This document shows, piece after piece, positions 36,863 to 45,543 of a DNA stretch of 64,000 bases (position 1 is the stretch's first letter; each line of letters begins with the position of its first letter). This DNA comes from Geodermatophilus dictyosporus (GTDB taxonomy: Bacteria > Actinomycetota > Actinomycetes > Mycobacteriales > Geodermatophilaceae), in contig NZ_FOWQ01000001.1 in NCBI RefSeq assembly GCF_900115505.1, positions 310,001 through 374,000 of the forward strand. The letters are read 5' to 3'. Both the position numbers and the translations under genes were made by a program. The notes below the pieces were generated by a model that did not search any database, was not told the DNA's origin, and saw nothing but the letters and a program-made list of their open reading frames with translations.

Positions 36863-37351
36863 TCAGAAGGGCGGCTCGTCGCCGGCGTCGCCGGCCGCCG
36901 CGCCCCACGGGTCGGCGCCGCCGCCCCGCCCGTTCCCGGTGGCCGGGCCGCCCTCGCCGGACCCGCCGCCCGGACCGCCGCCGGACCGGGACGCCTTGGC
37001 GACGGTGGCCGTGGCGTAGCGCAGCGACGGGCCGATCTCGTCGACCTCCAGCTCGATGACGGTGCGGTTCTCGCCCTCCTTCGTCTCGAAGGAGCGCTGC
37101 TTGAGGCGGCCCTGCGCCATCACGCGCGAGCCGCGCGTGAGCGACTCGGCGACGTTCTCCGCCGCCTGCCGCCAGACGCTGCAGCGCAGGAACAGCGGGT
37201 CGCCGTCCTTCCACTCCTGGGTCGAGCGGTCCAGGGTGCGCGGGGTCGAGGCGATGGTGAAGTTGGCGACCGCGGCGCCCGAGGGCGTCCAGCGCAGCTC
37301 GGGGTCGCTCGTCAGGTTGCCGATGACGGTGATGACTGTATCGCCGGCCAT
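36863..37351 (-). CDS. ssb: Single-stranded DNA-binding protein
   Basis: The 162-residue SSB has the OB-fold over about residues 1-112 ([51 protein letters not shown]) and a Gly-rich tail ending in the acidic tip DEPPF that recruits repair proteins. It is not in an rpsF-ssb-rpsR context, so it is probably a second, recombination-linked SSB; it lies divergent from the RecD2-like helicase, 161 bases away. Confidence 0.9.
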   Translation of the reverse strand: MAGDTVITVIGNLTSDPELRWTPSGAAVANFTIASTPRTLDRSTQEWKDGDPLFLRCSVWRQAAENVAESLTRGSRVMAQGRLKQRSFETKEGENRTVIELEVDEIGPSLRYATATVAKASRSGGGPGGGSGEGGPATGNGRGGGADPWGAAAGDAGDEPPF

Positions 37352-37512
37352 GATCCGGTCCTCCGTGTCGTTCGGTGCACAGCTCAGGTGAGCGCCCGGA
37401 GGTTAGGAGCAGCCACCGACAGTTCCCGGAGCCCGCACCGCAGCCCCCGGCACTGTCACTGGCCGGTGTCACCATCGGCGGCCGGAGGGGATGGCGGTGG
37501 GGGGGGACGCAG

Positions 37513-39750
37513 GTGGGCGAGGCGCGGGCGGGCTCGGTCCTGGAGGCGACGCTGGAGCGCGTCACCTTCGCCAACGCCCAGACCGGCTACACCGTGGCGC
37601 GCGTGGACACCGGCCGGGGCGGTGACCTCGTCACGGTGGTCGGGTCGCTGCTGGGCGCCCAGCCGGGGGAGACGCTGCGGCTGCGTGGCCGCTGGGGAGC
37701 GCACCCCCAGTACGGCCGGCAGTTCCAGGTGGAGGACTACACCACCGTGCTGCCAGCGACGGTGCAGGGCATCCGCCGCTACCTGGGCTCGGGGCTGGTC
37801 AAGGGGATCGGCCCGCGGCTGGCCGAGCGGATCGTCGACCACTTCGGCACCGACGCGCTGCGGGTGATCGAGGAGGAGCCGGCGCGGCTGGCCGAGGTGC
37901 CCAGCCTCGGCCCCAAGCGCACCCGGCTGATCACCGAGGCGTGGGAGGAGCAGCGGGCCATCAAGGAGGTGATGGTCTTCCTGCAGGGCGTGGGCGTCTC
38001 GACGTCGCTGGCCGTGCGGATCTACAAGCAGTACGGCGGCGCCTCCATCGGCGTCGTCCGCACCGAGCCCTACCGGCTGGCCGCCGAGGTGTGGGGCATC
38101 GGCTTCAAGACCGCCGACACCATCGCCGCCGCGGTCGGCATCCCGCACGACAGCACCCAGCGGGTCGAGGCCGGCGTGCAGTTCGTGCTCTCCGAGGCCA
38201 CCGGGCAGGGTCACTGCTTCCTGCCCGGGCCCGAGCTCGTCGCCCGTGCCGTCGAGGTGCTGCAGGTCCCCGCCACCCTGGTGGGCCACTGCCTGGCCTG
38301 CCTGGTGGCCGAGCAGGGCGTCATCCGCGAGGAGCTGCCCACCGGGGACGGCGGCCCGCCCACCGTGGCCTACTACCTGGTGCCCTTCCACCGCGCGGAG
38401 GTGTCCCTGGCCGCGGGGCTGCGGCGGCTGGCGACGGCCGACGACGACCGGATGGCGGCCTTCGCCCGGGTCGACTGGGACGCGGCGCTCGCCTGGCTGC
38501 ACCGGCGCACCGGCGTGGAACTGGCGCCGGGCCAGCAGGAGGCGGTCCGCCTGGCGCTCACCGAGAAGGTCGCCGTCCTCACCGGCGGCCCCGGCTGCGG
38601 CAAGAGCTTCACGGTGCGCTCGATCGTCACCCTCGCGGCGGCCAAGGGCGCCCGCGTCGTGCTCGCCGCGCCCACCGGCCGGGCGGCGAAGCGGCTCACC
38701 GAGCTGACCGGGGTCGACGCGGTCACCGTGCACCGGCTGCTGGAGCTGCGCCCCGGCGGGGACGCCGCCTTCGACCGCGACCGGCCGCTGCCGGCCGACC
38801 TGGTCGTGGTCGACGAGTCCTCGATGCTCGACCTGCTGCTGGCCAACAAGCTGGTGCGGGCCGTGCCGCCCGGCGCCCACCTGCTCCTCGTCGGCGACGT
38901 CGACCAGCTGCCCTCCGTCGGCGCCGGCGAGGTGCTGCGCGACCTGCTCGCCGAGGGCACCCCCGTCCCGCACGTGCGCCTGACGCAGGTCTTCCGGCAG
39001 GCCAGCCGCTCGGGCGTGGTCACCAACGCCCACCGCATCAACGCCGGCTCCCTGCCGCAGGTCCGCGGCCTCGACGACTTCTTCCTGTTCGCCACCGACG
39101 ACGCCGAGGAGGCCGCCCGCCTCACCGTGGACGTCGTCACCCGCCGCATCCCGGCCCGCTTCGGCCTCGACCCGCGCCGCGACGTCCAGGTGCTGACCCC
39201 GGTGCACCGCGGGCCGGCCGGCGCCGCCGCGCTCAACGAGCAGCTGCAGGACGCGCTGACCCCGGCCCGGCCCGACCGGCCCGAGAAGCGCTTCGGCGGG
39301 CGGGTGTTCCGCGTCGGCGACAAGGTCAGCCAGATCCGCAACGACTACGACAAGGGTCGCAACGGCGTCTTCAACGGCACGCAGGGCCTGGTCACCGCGA
39401 TCGATCCCGTCGAGCAGACCGTCACCGTCGTCACCGACGAGGACGAGGAGATCGCCTACGACTTCGGCGAGCTCGACGAGCTGGTGCACGCCTACGCCGT
39501 CACCGTGCACCGCTCGCAGGGCAGCGAGTACCCCTGCGTCGTCGTCCCGCTGACCACCAGCGCGTGGACGATGCTGCAGCGCAACCTGCTCTACACCGCC
39601 GTCACCCGCGCCAAGCGGCTGGTCGTGCTCGTCGGCTCCACCCGGGCCCTGGGGCAGGCCGTGCGCGCCGCGGGCTCCGGACGGCGGCACACCGCGCTGG
39701 CCGCCCGGCTGCGCGCCCGCCCGGCCGAGCAGGACGCCGCGGCGGCCTGA
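37513..39750 (+). CDS. recD2: RecD2-type superfamily 1B DNA helicase
   Basis: The 745-residue 5'-3' helicase has the RecD2 N-terminal region (LERVTFANAQTGYTVARV), helix-hairpin-helix repeats (GSGLVKGIGPRLAERIVDHF, EVPSLGPKRTRL, VWGIGFKTADTIAAAVG), Walker A LTGGPGCGKSFT near residue 360, Walker B LVVVDESSML near 433, and motifs V/VI in AYAVTVHRSQGSEYPCVVVP and LYTAVTRAKRLVVLVG. It acts in repair or replication without RecBC. GTG 37513 follows a GGGGGG stretch; the frame is open to 37375, but that part lacks family sequence. Confidence 0.88.
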   Translation: MGEARAGSVLEATLERVTFANAQTGYTVARVDTGRGGDLVTVVGSLLGAQPGETLRLRGRWGAHPQYGRQFQVEDYTTVLPATVQGIRRYLGSGLVKGIGPRLAERIVDHFGTDALRVIEEEPARLAEVPSLGPKRTRLITEAWEEQRAIKEVMVFLQGVGVSTSLAVRIYKQYGGASIGVVRTEPYRLAAEVWGIGFKTADTIAAAVGIPHDSTQRVEAGVQFVLSEATGQGHCFLPGPELVARAVEVLQVPATLVGHCLACLVAEQGVIREELPTGDGGPPTVAYYLVPFHRAEVSLAAGLRRLATADDDRMAAFARVDWDAALAWLHRRTGVELAPGQQEAVRLALTEKVAVLTGGPGCGKSFTVRSIVTLAAAKGARVVLAAPTGRAAKRLTELTGVDAVTVHRLLELRPGGDAAFDRDRPLPADLVVVDESSMLDLLLANKLVRAVPPGAHLLLVGDVDQLPSVGAGEVLRDLLAEGTPVPHVRLTQVFRQASRSGVVTNAHRINAGSLPQVRGLDDFFLFATDDAEEAARLTVDVVTRRIPARFGLDPRRDVQVLTPVHRGPAGAAALNEQLQDALTPARPDRPEKRFGGRVFRVGDKVSQIRNDYDKGRNGVFNGTQGLVTAIDPVEQTVTVVTDEDEEIAYDFGELDELVHAYAVTVHRSQGSEYPCVVVPLTTSAWTMLQRNLLYTAVTRAKRLVVLVGSTRALGQAVRAAGSGRRHTALAARLRARPAEQDAAAA

Positions 39751-39778
39751 CCGGACGCCGGAGAAAGACGTCGACGAG

Positions 39779-39793
39779 GTGTCAAGCCGACAC
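39779..39793 (+). terminator. Weak hairpin after recD2
   Basis: GTGTC-AAGCC-GACAC forms a 5-bp stem and is followed by GCCGTTTCTG with a short T-run, 28 bases after the recD2 stop. Confidence 0.3.
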
Positions 39794-39862
39794 GCCGTTT
39801 CTGTCGGTACCCGTCCGTAGATTCCGGATCGACATCTTCCCCGTGTCGTCAAGGAGTCCACC

Positions 39863-41347
39863 ATGGCCGTTCCCGGCCTCAAGACCCGCAAGCCCACCGG
39901 TCGCGTCCCGTGGCCGTGCATCCTGCTCGAGGGCGAGGAGAAGGCGGGCAAGAGCTGGGCGCTCGCCCAGTTCAGCAGCAGCGACAAGATCGGCGCCCTC
40001 TACTGGATCGACCTCAACGAGGGTGCCGGCGACGAGTACGGCGCCATCCCTGGTGCCCGCTACCAGCTCATCGAGCACGACGGCTCCTACGCCGCGGTGC
40101 TCGCCGCCGTGCAGGCGGTCAAGGCCGAGGCGCGCCGCGCGGCCGACGCCGGCGAGCCGCCGGTGGTGCTGGCCATCGACACCGGCTCGGCGATCTGGGA
40201 CGGCCTCAAGGACTGGGCCAGCGACCGCGCCGCGCGGTCGGCCCGCAACCGCGAGCTGCTCAAGCGCGACCCCAACGCCGAGGTCACCATCAGCCAGAAC
40301 CTGTGGAACGACGCCGGTTCCCGCTGGCGCAAGCTGCAGACCGAGCTGCTCACCTTCCCCGGCATCGTCGTGGTGACCGCCCGCGGCAAGGAGGTCACCG
40401 AGGTCGACGCCAACGGCCGGCCGATCGAGGGGCAGAAGACCTGGTCGGTGCAGACCCACCGCGAGTTCCCGTACGCGGCCAGCGTGTGGATGCGGCTGCG
40501 CCGCGGGCGCCGGCCGCTCATCGTGGGGGCGCGCAGCGTGCACGTCGGCATCAAGCCCAACGACGACCCGGCCCGCGAGGTCACCGACTCCGCCGCCACC
40601 GGCCGGCTGCTGGAGTGGCTGGTCTTCGACGCGCTCAAGTGCGACCCCGGCACCGCCCACGTGCGCGACCTCGTCGCCTTCCACGGCGGCGGGCTGCTCG
40701 AGCACGAGCGCACCGCGGAGGCCGCCGCCGGCGTCCCGGCCCCCCGGACGGGCGGGCGGCGGGAGTCCGACGCCGGCGACCTCGTCGCCCGGATCGGCGA
40801 CGCCCGCGGCGACGACGACCTGCGCGAGGTCTGGACGGCGGCCAACCGGCTGGGCCAGCTGCAGGTCGAGGTGCCGACCCCCGGTGGCCCGTACACGCTC
40901 GCGGAGCTGATCCGCGCCCGCCGCGAGCAGCTGCTGGAGGCCGCCGTGCAGGCCCACCCCGCCGGGCGGCGGCGGGTGGCGGCCGGCGACCCGTCGGTCC
41001 CGCAGACGCCCCCCGCGGTGGTGCAGGCCGCCCAGGCGGCCGCCGCTGCCGCCCGGGCCGCCGCCGCGGCGCCGCGGCCGGACGCCGAGCGGGAGGCGGT
41101 GCCGGCCAACCCGCTGCTGGAGTCCTCGCCGACCCCGGACGACCCGCGGGAGCGCCGCAGCACCGCGGCCCGGCGGGGCGTGCTCGCCAGCCTGGAGGCC
41201 CTCGGCGTGACCGAGGCGCAGATCGGCGAGCGGTTCGGCCGCCCCGTCGAGCACGTCGCGACCCGGCGGCTGACCGCCCTGGTGCGCGACGTGATCGCCG
41301 CGCAGCGCAGCGGCGGCGACGGCGACGGCCGCGAGGACGTCGCCTGA
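39863..41347 (+). CDS. Phage-type RecA-like ATPase (Sak4/AAA_24 group) with C-terminal extension
   Basis: Sak4-like proteins are minimal RecA-fold annealases of phages that work with SSB. The N-terminal 230 residues fit: Walker A GEEKAGKS (24-31), ALYWIDLNEGAGDEYG, Walker B VVLAIDT (101-107), FPGIVVVTARGKEV. An added region of about 250 residues carries a helical module (DDLREVWTAANRLGQL, ELIRARREQLLEA), an alanine-rich linker and a C-terminal LEALGVTEAQIGERFGRPVE helix-turn-helix-like end. ATG 39863 has AAGGAG 8 bases upstream. It is followed by a Cas4-like nuclease and preceded by recD2, suggesting a chromosomal recombination module of phage ancestry (inference). Its codon usage matches the host. 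Confidence 0.8.
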   Translation: MAVPGLKTRKPTGRVPWPCILLEGEEKAGKSWALAQFSSSDKIGALYWIDLNEGAGDEYGAIPGARYQLIEHDGSYAAVLAAVQAVKAEARRAADAGEPPVVLAIDTGSAIWDGLKDWASDRAARSARNRELLKRDPNAEVTISQNLWNDAGSRWRKLQTELLTFPGIVVVTARGKEVTEVDANGRPIEGQKTWSVQTHREFPYAASVWMRLRRGRRPLIVGARSVHVGIKPNDDPAREVTDSAATGRLLEWLVFDALKCDPGTAHVRDLVAFHGGGLLEHERTAEAAAGVPAPRTGGRRESDAGDLVARIGDARGDDDLREVWTAANRLGQLQVEVPTPGGPYTLAELIRARREQLLEAAVQAHPAGRRRVAAGDPSVPQTPPAVVQAAQAAAAAARAAAAAPRPDAEREAVPANPLLESSPTPDDPRERRSTAARRGVLASLEALGVTEAQIGERFGRPVEHVATRRLTALVRDVIAAQRSGGDGDGREDVA

Positions 41348-41414
41348 GCCCCACCGCCGCCGGGGCGGGACCGGTCCGCCGGCTCCGCCCCGGCCCCGAC
41401 CGAAGGGGGACGCG

Positions 41415-42464
41415 GTGACCGCCGTCCTGCCCGCCCGCCCCAGCGCCGCCGAGCGGCGGGCCGCGCCCAGCCTGGCCGCGGCCGTGCGCGACCTCGACCG
41501 CCGCCGGGCCCGCTCCCGCCAGCGGGTGATCGGCGCCTCCGAGCTCGGCGAGTGCCGGCGCCGGGCGGCCTACCGGGTCGCCCGCCGCCGGCCCACCAAC
41601 ACCCGCACGGGCCTGCAGGCCTTCATCGGCACCGAGCTGCACCGCGGGGTGCTGCGCGCCCTGCGCCGCCAGTACGGCGGGCTCACCGAGGTCGGGCTCA
41701 AGGGAGAGCAGGTCAAGGGCCGCTGCGACTGGTGGCACGCCCCGGTCGTGGAGGACCTCAAGACGACGTCGCGGTTCGGCTTCGAGCGGGTCCTCACGCG
41801 CGGCGTCCCCGTCCGGCACTGGTTCCAGGTCGCCGTCTACGCCTGGCTGCTGCGCACCGGCCAGACCGCCGACCGCCGCCTGCCGGCCGGCACCGGCCAG
41901 GACGTCGACGGGCTGCGGCTGCGCTACCTGTCGCGCGACTCCGGCGAGGACGTCGTCTTCGAGGCGGGGTCGGACCCGGCGCTGACGGCCGAGGCGCTGA
42001 TGTGGCTCACCGACGTCTACGCCACCGTGGAGGACGACGGCGTCGACGCCGTCCCCCGCGACGGGTTCGGCCCCGGCGTGGACGCGATGTGCGACTGGTG
42101 CCCGTTCCTCGACCTGTGCTGGGGCCCGCCCGTGGACCCCGGGACCGAGGGCGAGGTCTCCCGCCAGTCCCGCCTCACGGTCACCGACGCCGACTACGTC
42201 GAGGCCGTGCACGACTACGACGCCTGGCGGGCGGCCGAGACCGAGGCCCGGCGGCACAAGGAGTACGCGCGGGAGCGGCTGCGCGGCCGGTCGGGGCCGG
42301 CGGGCGGGCTGCACTGCGAGTGGTCCGGCGGCGCGCTGCGCACGCAGGTGGACAAGGACGCCGCGGTCGAGCGGCTGGCCGACCTCGGCGAGGTGGTGCC
42401 CACCCGGACGGCGCGCAGCCCCCGCACGATCCGGGTCACCCGGACCGGCACCCGGCCCGACTGA
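41415..42464 (+). CDS. Cas4/RecB-like PD-(D/E)XK nuclease with likely Fe-S cluster
   Basis: The 349-residue protein keeps the nuclease core: GTELHRGVL (His76), GRCDWW (Asp105), VVEDLKTT (Asp114-x-Lys116) and HWFQVAVYAWLL (Gln138, Tyr142). One cysteine before the core (Cys47, GECRRR) and three after it (Cys226, Cys229, Cys235 in CDWCPFLDLC) are placed like the 4Fe-4S ligands of Cas4 and AddB. There is no CRISPR array or cas gene in the window. It follows the Sak4-like gene by 67 bases, so the pair resembles a phage exonuclease/annealase system. GTG 41415 has GAAGGGGGA upstream. Confidence 0.83.
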   Translation: MTAVLPARPSAAERRAAPSLAAAVRDLDRRRARSRQRVIGASELGECRRRAAYRVARRRPTNTRTGLQAFIGTELHRGVLRALRRQYGGLTEVGLKGEQVKGRCDWWHAPVVEDLKTTSRFGFERVLTRGVPVRHWFQVAVYAWLLRTGQTADRRLPAGTGQDVDGLRLRYLSRDSGEDVVFEAGSDPALTAEALMWLTDVYATVEDDGVDAVPRDGFGPGVDAMCDWCPFLDLCWGPPVDPGTEGEVSRQSRLTVTDADYVEAVHDYDAWRAAETEARRHKEYARERLRGRSGPAGGLHCEWSGGALRTQVDKDAAVERLADLGEVVPTRTARSPRTIRVTRTGTRPD

Positions 42465-42509
42465 GCCGACACGCCGGGGGACGGCGGACGTCGCCCCGAG
42501 GGTGCACAC

Positions 42510-42525
42510 TCGAACACGTGTTCGA
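42510..42525. promoter_or_regulatory. Perfect SOS (LexA) box
   Basis: TCGAACACGTGTTCGA is a perfect 16-bp palindrome and matches the actinobacterial LexA consensus TCGAAC-N4-GTTCGA at every arm position. It lies 22 bases before the ATG at 42547, so the small gene there is probably DNA-damage inducible. Confidence 0.85.
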
Positions 42526-42546
42526 CCCGATCCCAGGAGGCCCGCG

Positions 42547-42804
42547 ATGACCACCGTCCCGACGTCCCACCTGTCCGCCGGGGAGCCCGTCCTGACCAGT
42601 GACGTCGTCGGCTCGGACTTCGGCCTGCCCCTGGTCCGGCCGACCCGGACCCGGCAGGGGAGCCGCGTGCGCGTCGTGCGCTCGCGCTGCCGGTCCCGCG
42701 GGGGCGTCGTCGTCTGGTTCACCGACGGCACCAAGACCCCGCCGCTGCACGGCCGCACCGGCTGGGTGGTGGCCGAGCCCGGGGAACCGGCGCACGTGGC
42801 CTGA
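42547..42804 (+). CDS. SOS-controlled 85-residue protein of unknown function
   Basis: Not recognised. The N-terminal 30 residues are polar (SAGEPVLTSDVVGSDFGLPL). The rest is a basic, beta-rich stretch (RTRQGSRVRVVRSRCRSRGG, VVVWFTDGTKTPPLHG) that could be a small SH3/OB-like barrel binding nucleic acid. ATG 42547 has AGGAGG 7 bases upstream, and a perfect LexA box lies directly before it. It follows the Sak4-like/nuclease pair on the same strand, so it may be a damage-induced partner of that module (inference). Confidence 0.72.
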   Translation: MTTVPTSHLSAGEPVLTSDVVGSDFGLPLVRPTRTRQGSRVRVVRSRCRSRGGVVVWFTDGTKTPPLHGRTGWVVAEPGEPAHVA

Positions 42805-42865
42805 CCCGCGGCGGAGGGTCGCTGGTCCCTGGGACGGCGGCTCGCCGGGGAGCACGGTGACCGGC

Positions 42866-43477
42866 ATGACCGAGGACGTGCAGCACTCCGTCCGGCCGGC
42901 CACGGCCGTCGACGCCGACCGGCTGACCCGCACCCTGGCCGCGGCCTTCGCCGACGACCCGCTGTTCTGCCACCTCCTCCCGCCGGGCGTGCGCCGGCGG
43001 GAGCAGCGGCTGCGCCGGGCGTTCGCGATCGACGCCGCGCGCAGCCTGTCCCTCGGCGGCCTGTGGACCACGGCCGACGGCGAGGCCGCCGCCGTGTGGT
43101 TCCCGCCCGGCTCCTGGCGGCCGACCCCACGGCAGGACCTCGCGGAGCTGCCCGCGTGGCTCCGCGTCGGCGGCCGGCGGATGCGGGCCTTCCAGCAGGT
43201 GCGGGCGGCGCAGTACGCCCACCACCGCGACCTGCCGCCGCACTGGTACCTGCTCTACCTCGGCACCCGGCCCGGACGGCGGTCGGAGGGGCTCGGCGGC
43301 GCCCTGCTGCGGGCGGTGCTCGACCGCTGCGACGCCGAGCGGCTGCCCGCCTACCTCGAGTCCACCTGCGAGCGGAACGTCCCGCTCTACCGGCGGCACG
43401 GCTTCGTCGCGCACGACAGCCTCGACATCCCCGGCGGCTGCCCGCCGATGACCCCCATGTGGCGCGACCCGCGCTGA
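42866..43477 (+). CDS. GNAT N-acetyltransferase
   Basis: The 203-residue protein starts HSVRPATAVDADRLTRTLAA, has the acetyl-CoA pyrophosphate-loop segment YLGTRPGRRSEGLGGALLRA and ends with the GNAT strand pair CERNVPLYRRHGFVAHDSLD. The substrate is unknown. ATG 42866 is chosen; GTG 42857 is an in-frame alternative. It stands alone between the SOS-controlled gene and the lipid-kinase-like gene. Confidence 0.85.
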   Translation: MTEDVQHSVRPATAVDADRLTRTLAAAFADDPLFCHLLPPGVRRREQRLRRAFAIDAARSLSLGGLWTTADGEAAAVWFPPGSWRPTPRQDLAELPAWLRVGGRRMRAFQQVRAAQYAHHRDLPPHWYLLYLGTRPGRRSEGLGGALLRAVLDRCDAERLPAYLESTCERNVPLYRRHGFVAHDSLDIPGGCPPMTPMWRDPR

Positions 43478-43577
43478 GCGCACGAGGGCGCGGCCGCCAC
43501 CCGTACCGGCCCACCGGGCCGCGGCGGGGAGCACACTGACCCGCCCGTGACACCGTCCGTACGGGAGGCGGCCGTCG

Positions 43578-44969
43578 ATGCCGGTACCCCAACCCCCGCG
43601 CCGGGGCCTCCGTGGTCGTGCGGTCCCGGGCCGGGCGCGACGCTCCCGCCGGCGCCGGACCGCCGCCGCGCTGGCGCTCACCGCCGCCGCCTGGGTGGCG
43701 GTGCTCGGCCTGGCGGCGGCGGTGGACGACTTCCCCCGCGGCCTGCTGCTGGCCGGGTGCGGTGCGCTCGTCGCCGCGGGCGCGTGGGAGGGGGTCCTCC
43801 GCCGCGGCTGGGGGCGCGTCGCCGGCCTCGCCGTCGCGGGTGCGGCCCTGGGCGGTGGCGTCCTCCTGCTGATGGACGAGGGCTACTCGCGCACCCTCCT
43901 CCTGCTCGGGCTCGGCGCCACGGTCTGGCACGCGGCGGCCCGCTCGGCCTTCCGGCCCGAGGTCGAGCTCGCGCCCGCCGCCCCGCCCCGGCAGCCGGTC
44001 GTGGTGGTGAACCCGCGGTCGGGGAACGGCCGGGCGGCGCGGACCGGGCTGGCCGCGGCGGCCCGCGACCGGGGCATCGCCGTGCTGGAGCTGCAGCCGG
44101 GACAGGACCTCGCCGCGCTCGTGCGGAGCGCGGTGGACGCGGGGGCCGACGCCGTGGGCATGGCCGGCGGGGACGGCTCGCAGGCCGTGGTGGCCGCCGT
44201 GGCCGCTGACGCGGGCCTGCCCTACGCCTGCATCCCCGCGGGGACGCGCAACCACTTCGCCCTCGACCTCGGCGTGGACCGGTCCGACGTGGTGGGGGCG
44301 CTCGACGCCCTCGTCGGCGGCGGGGAGCGGGTGGTCGACCTCGCCGAGGTCAACGGCCGCGTCTTCGTCAACAACGTCTCGCTGGGCGTGTACGCCGAGG
44401 CCGTCCAGCACGACCGGTACCGCGCGGCGAAGGTGCGGACCCTGCTGGGCACGGTGCCGCGCTCCCTGGCGGCCGGGGGCGGGTCGCGGGACCTGACCTG
44501 GACCACCCCCGGCGGCCGCCGGGTGCGCGGGGCGGCGGTGATCCTCGTGGGCAACAACCAGTACCGACTGGGCGGGGCCGCGGGCGCGGGCACCCGGCCG
44601 GCCGTCGACCAGGGCCTGCTGGGCGTCACGGTGGTCGATCCGCCCGACGGGCGGACGCAGCCCCGACGACGTCCCGTGCGCCAGTGGACGACCCCGGAGT
44701 TCCGCGTCGAGGCGCCGCAGCCCGTGCCGGTGGGCATCGACGGTGAGGCCGCCGTCCTGGCGGCGCCGGTCGTCTTCCGGGTGCGGCCGGCTGCCCTGCG
44801 GGTGCGGATCGCCGCCCACCACCCCGGCGCCTCACCGTCGGCGATCGAGCCGGTGGGCGCCCTGGCCGCCCTCCGGGCACTCGTGCGCATCGCCCGCGGA
44901 GGCGACCCCCGGCAGCTCCCGCCGCGGGTGCCTCCGGCCGTGCGACGGTCGGGGCAGCCGGCCCGGTGA
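43578..44969 (+). CDS. Membrane-anchored diacylglycerol-kinase-fold lipid kinase
   Basis: The 463-residue protein has three to four hydrophobic helices (about residues 29-120) followed by a DAGK catalytic domain: [14 protein letters not shown] (142-155), [12 protein letters not shown] (195-206), [15 protein letters not shown] (218-232) and [14 protein letters not shown]. It would phosphorylate a lipid at the inner membrane face; the substrate is unknown. The membrane segment is unusual for YegS/DgkB proteins, which are soluble. The C-terminus is arginine/proline-rich. Confidence 0.82.
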   Translation: MPVPQPPRRGLRGRAVPGRARRSRRRRTAAALALTAAAWVAVLGLAAAVDDFPRGLLLAGCGALVAAGAWEGVLRRGWGRVAGLAVAGAALGGGVLLLMDEGYSRTLLLLGLGATVWHAAARSAFRPEVELAPAAPPRQPVVVVNPRSGNGRAARTGLAAAARDRGIAVLELQPGQDLAALVRSAVDAGADAVGMAGGDGSQAVVAAVAADAGLPYACIPAGTRNHFALDLGVDRSDVVGALDALVGGGERVVDLAEVNGRVFVNNVSLGVYAEAVQHDRYRAAKVRTLLGTVPRSLAAGGGSRDLTWTTPGGRRVRGAAVILVGNNQYRLGGAAGAGTRPAVDQGLLGVTVVDPPDGRTQPRRRPVRQWTTPEFRVEAPQPVPVGIDGEAAVLAAPVVFRVRPAALRVRIAAHHPGASPSAIEPVGALAALRALVRIARGGDPRQLPPRVPPAVRRSGQPAR

Positions 44970-45146
44970 CCGGCACCCCGGCCGCCTCCGCCTCCGCCTC
45001 CGCCTCCGCCCCGCCCCGCTGTCCTGCCACCTGCTCCCGCCGGGACTGCGCCGGCGGGTCCGGGCCGGGCTTGCCGCCCCCCGGCCGGGCCGGTGGGATC
45101 GGGGAGCCGGGCCCCGAGCCCGTCCCCGAGCCCCCTGGGGCGCCGC

Positions 45147-45534
45147 CTGACCACGAGCACCGAGCAGCCGTCGACGGCGGCGGGTCCGCTCGACGACGGC
45201 GAGCTGCCGGCGATCGACGCGTGGTGGCGGGCGGCCGACTACCTGTCGGTCGGATCTACCTGATGGGCAACCCGCTGCTGCGCGAGCCGCTGCGCCCGGA
45301 GCACGTCGAGCCGCGCCTGCTGGGCCACTGGGGCACCACGCCGGGGCTCGACTTCCTCTACGCCCACCTCAACCGGGTCATCGCCGCCCGCGACCTCGAC
45401 GCGATGTACGTCATGGGCCCCGGGCACGGCGGGCCCGGCCCGGTCGCGGCCGCCTGACTGGAGGGCACCTACAGCGAGGTCCACCCGGAGGTCTCGCAGG
45501 ACGAGGCGGGGCCGCGGCGCCGGAGTCGGCCTGA
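45147..45534 (+). pseudogene. Decayed 5' fragment of a phosphoketolase gene
   Basis: Translated in two frames, this stretch matches the N-terminus of xylulose-5-phosphate/fructose-6-phosphate phosphoketolase. [17 protein letters not shown] ends in frame 1 near 45252; after a frameshift [20 protein letters not shown] and [20 protein letters not shown] and [15 protein letters not shown] follow. A TGA at 45455-45457 replaces the usual tyrosine codon, and LEGTYSEVHPEVSQDE continues beyond it. Similarity stops near 45510, so about 85 percent of an 800-residue enzyme is gone. The ATG/GTG open frame at 44966-45457 is not a functional gene: its first half is out of frame with any homologue. Confidence 0.88.
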
Positions 45535-45543
45535 GGCCCGCAC

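Noticed and set aside
41415..42464. Cas4 of a CRISPR system
   Set aside because: The fold and cysteines are Cas4-like, but there is no array or cas1/cas2; the Sak4-like neighbour favours a phage-type exonuclease.
36863..42804. A prophage
   Set aside because: No structural, lysis, integrase or packaging genes are present and composition matches the surroundings; only the two recombination genes have a phage flavour.
40635..44822. 1395-codon reverse open frame under the Sak4-like, nuclease, GNAT and lipid-kinase genes
   Set aside because: It covers four forward genes with strong motifs and has no domain of its own.
44966..45457. Open frame of 163 codons overlapping the lipid-kinase stop
   Set aside because: The first half is Ala/Ser/Pro-rich noise from CCTCCG repeats; only the second half matches phosphoketolase and it ends at a stop inside the conserved region. 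Treated as pseudogene.
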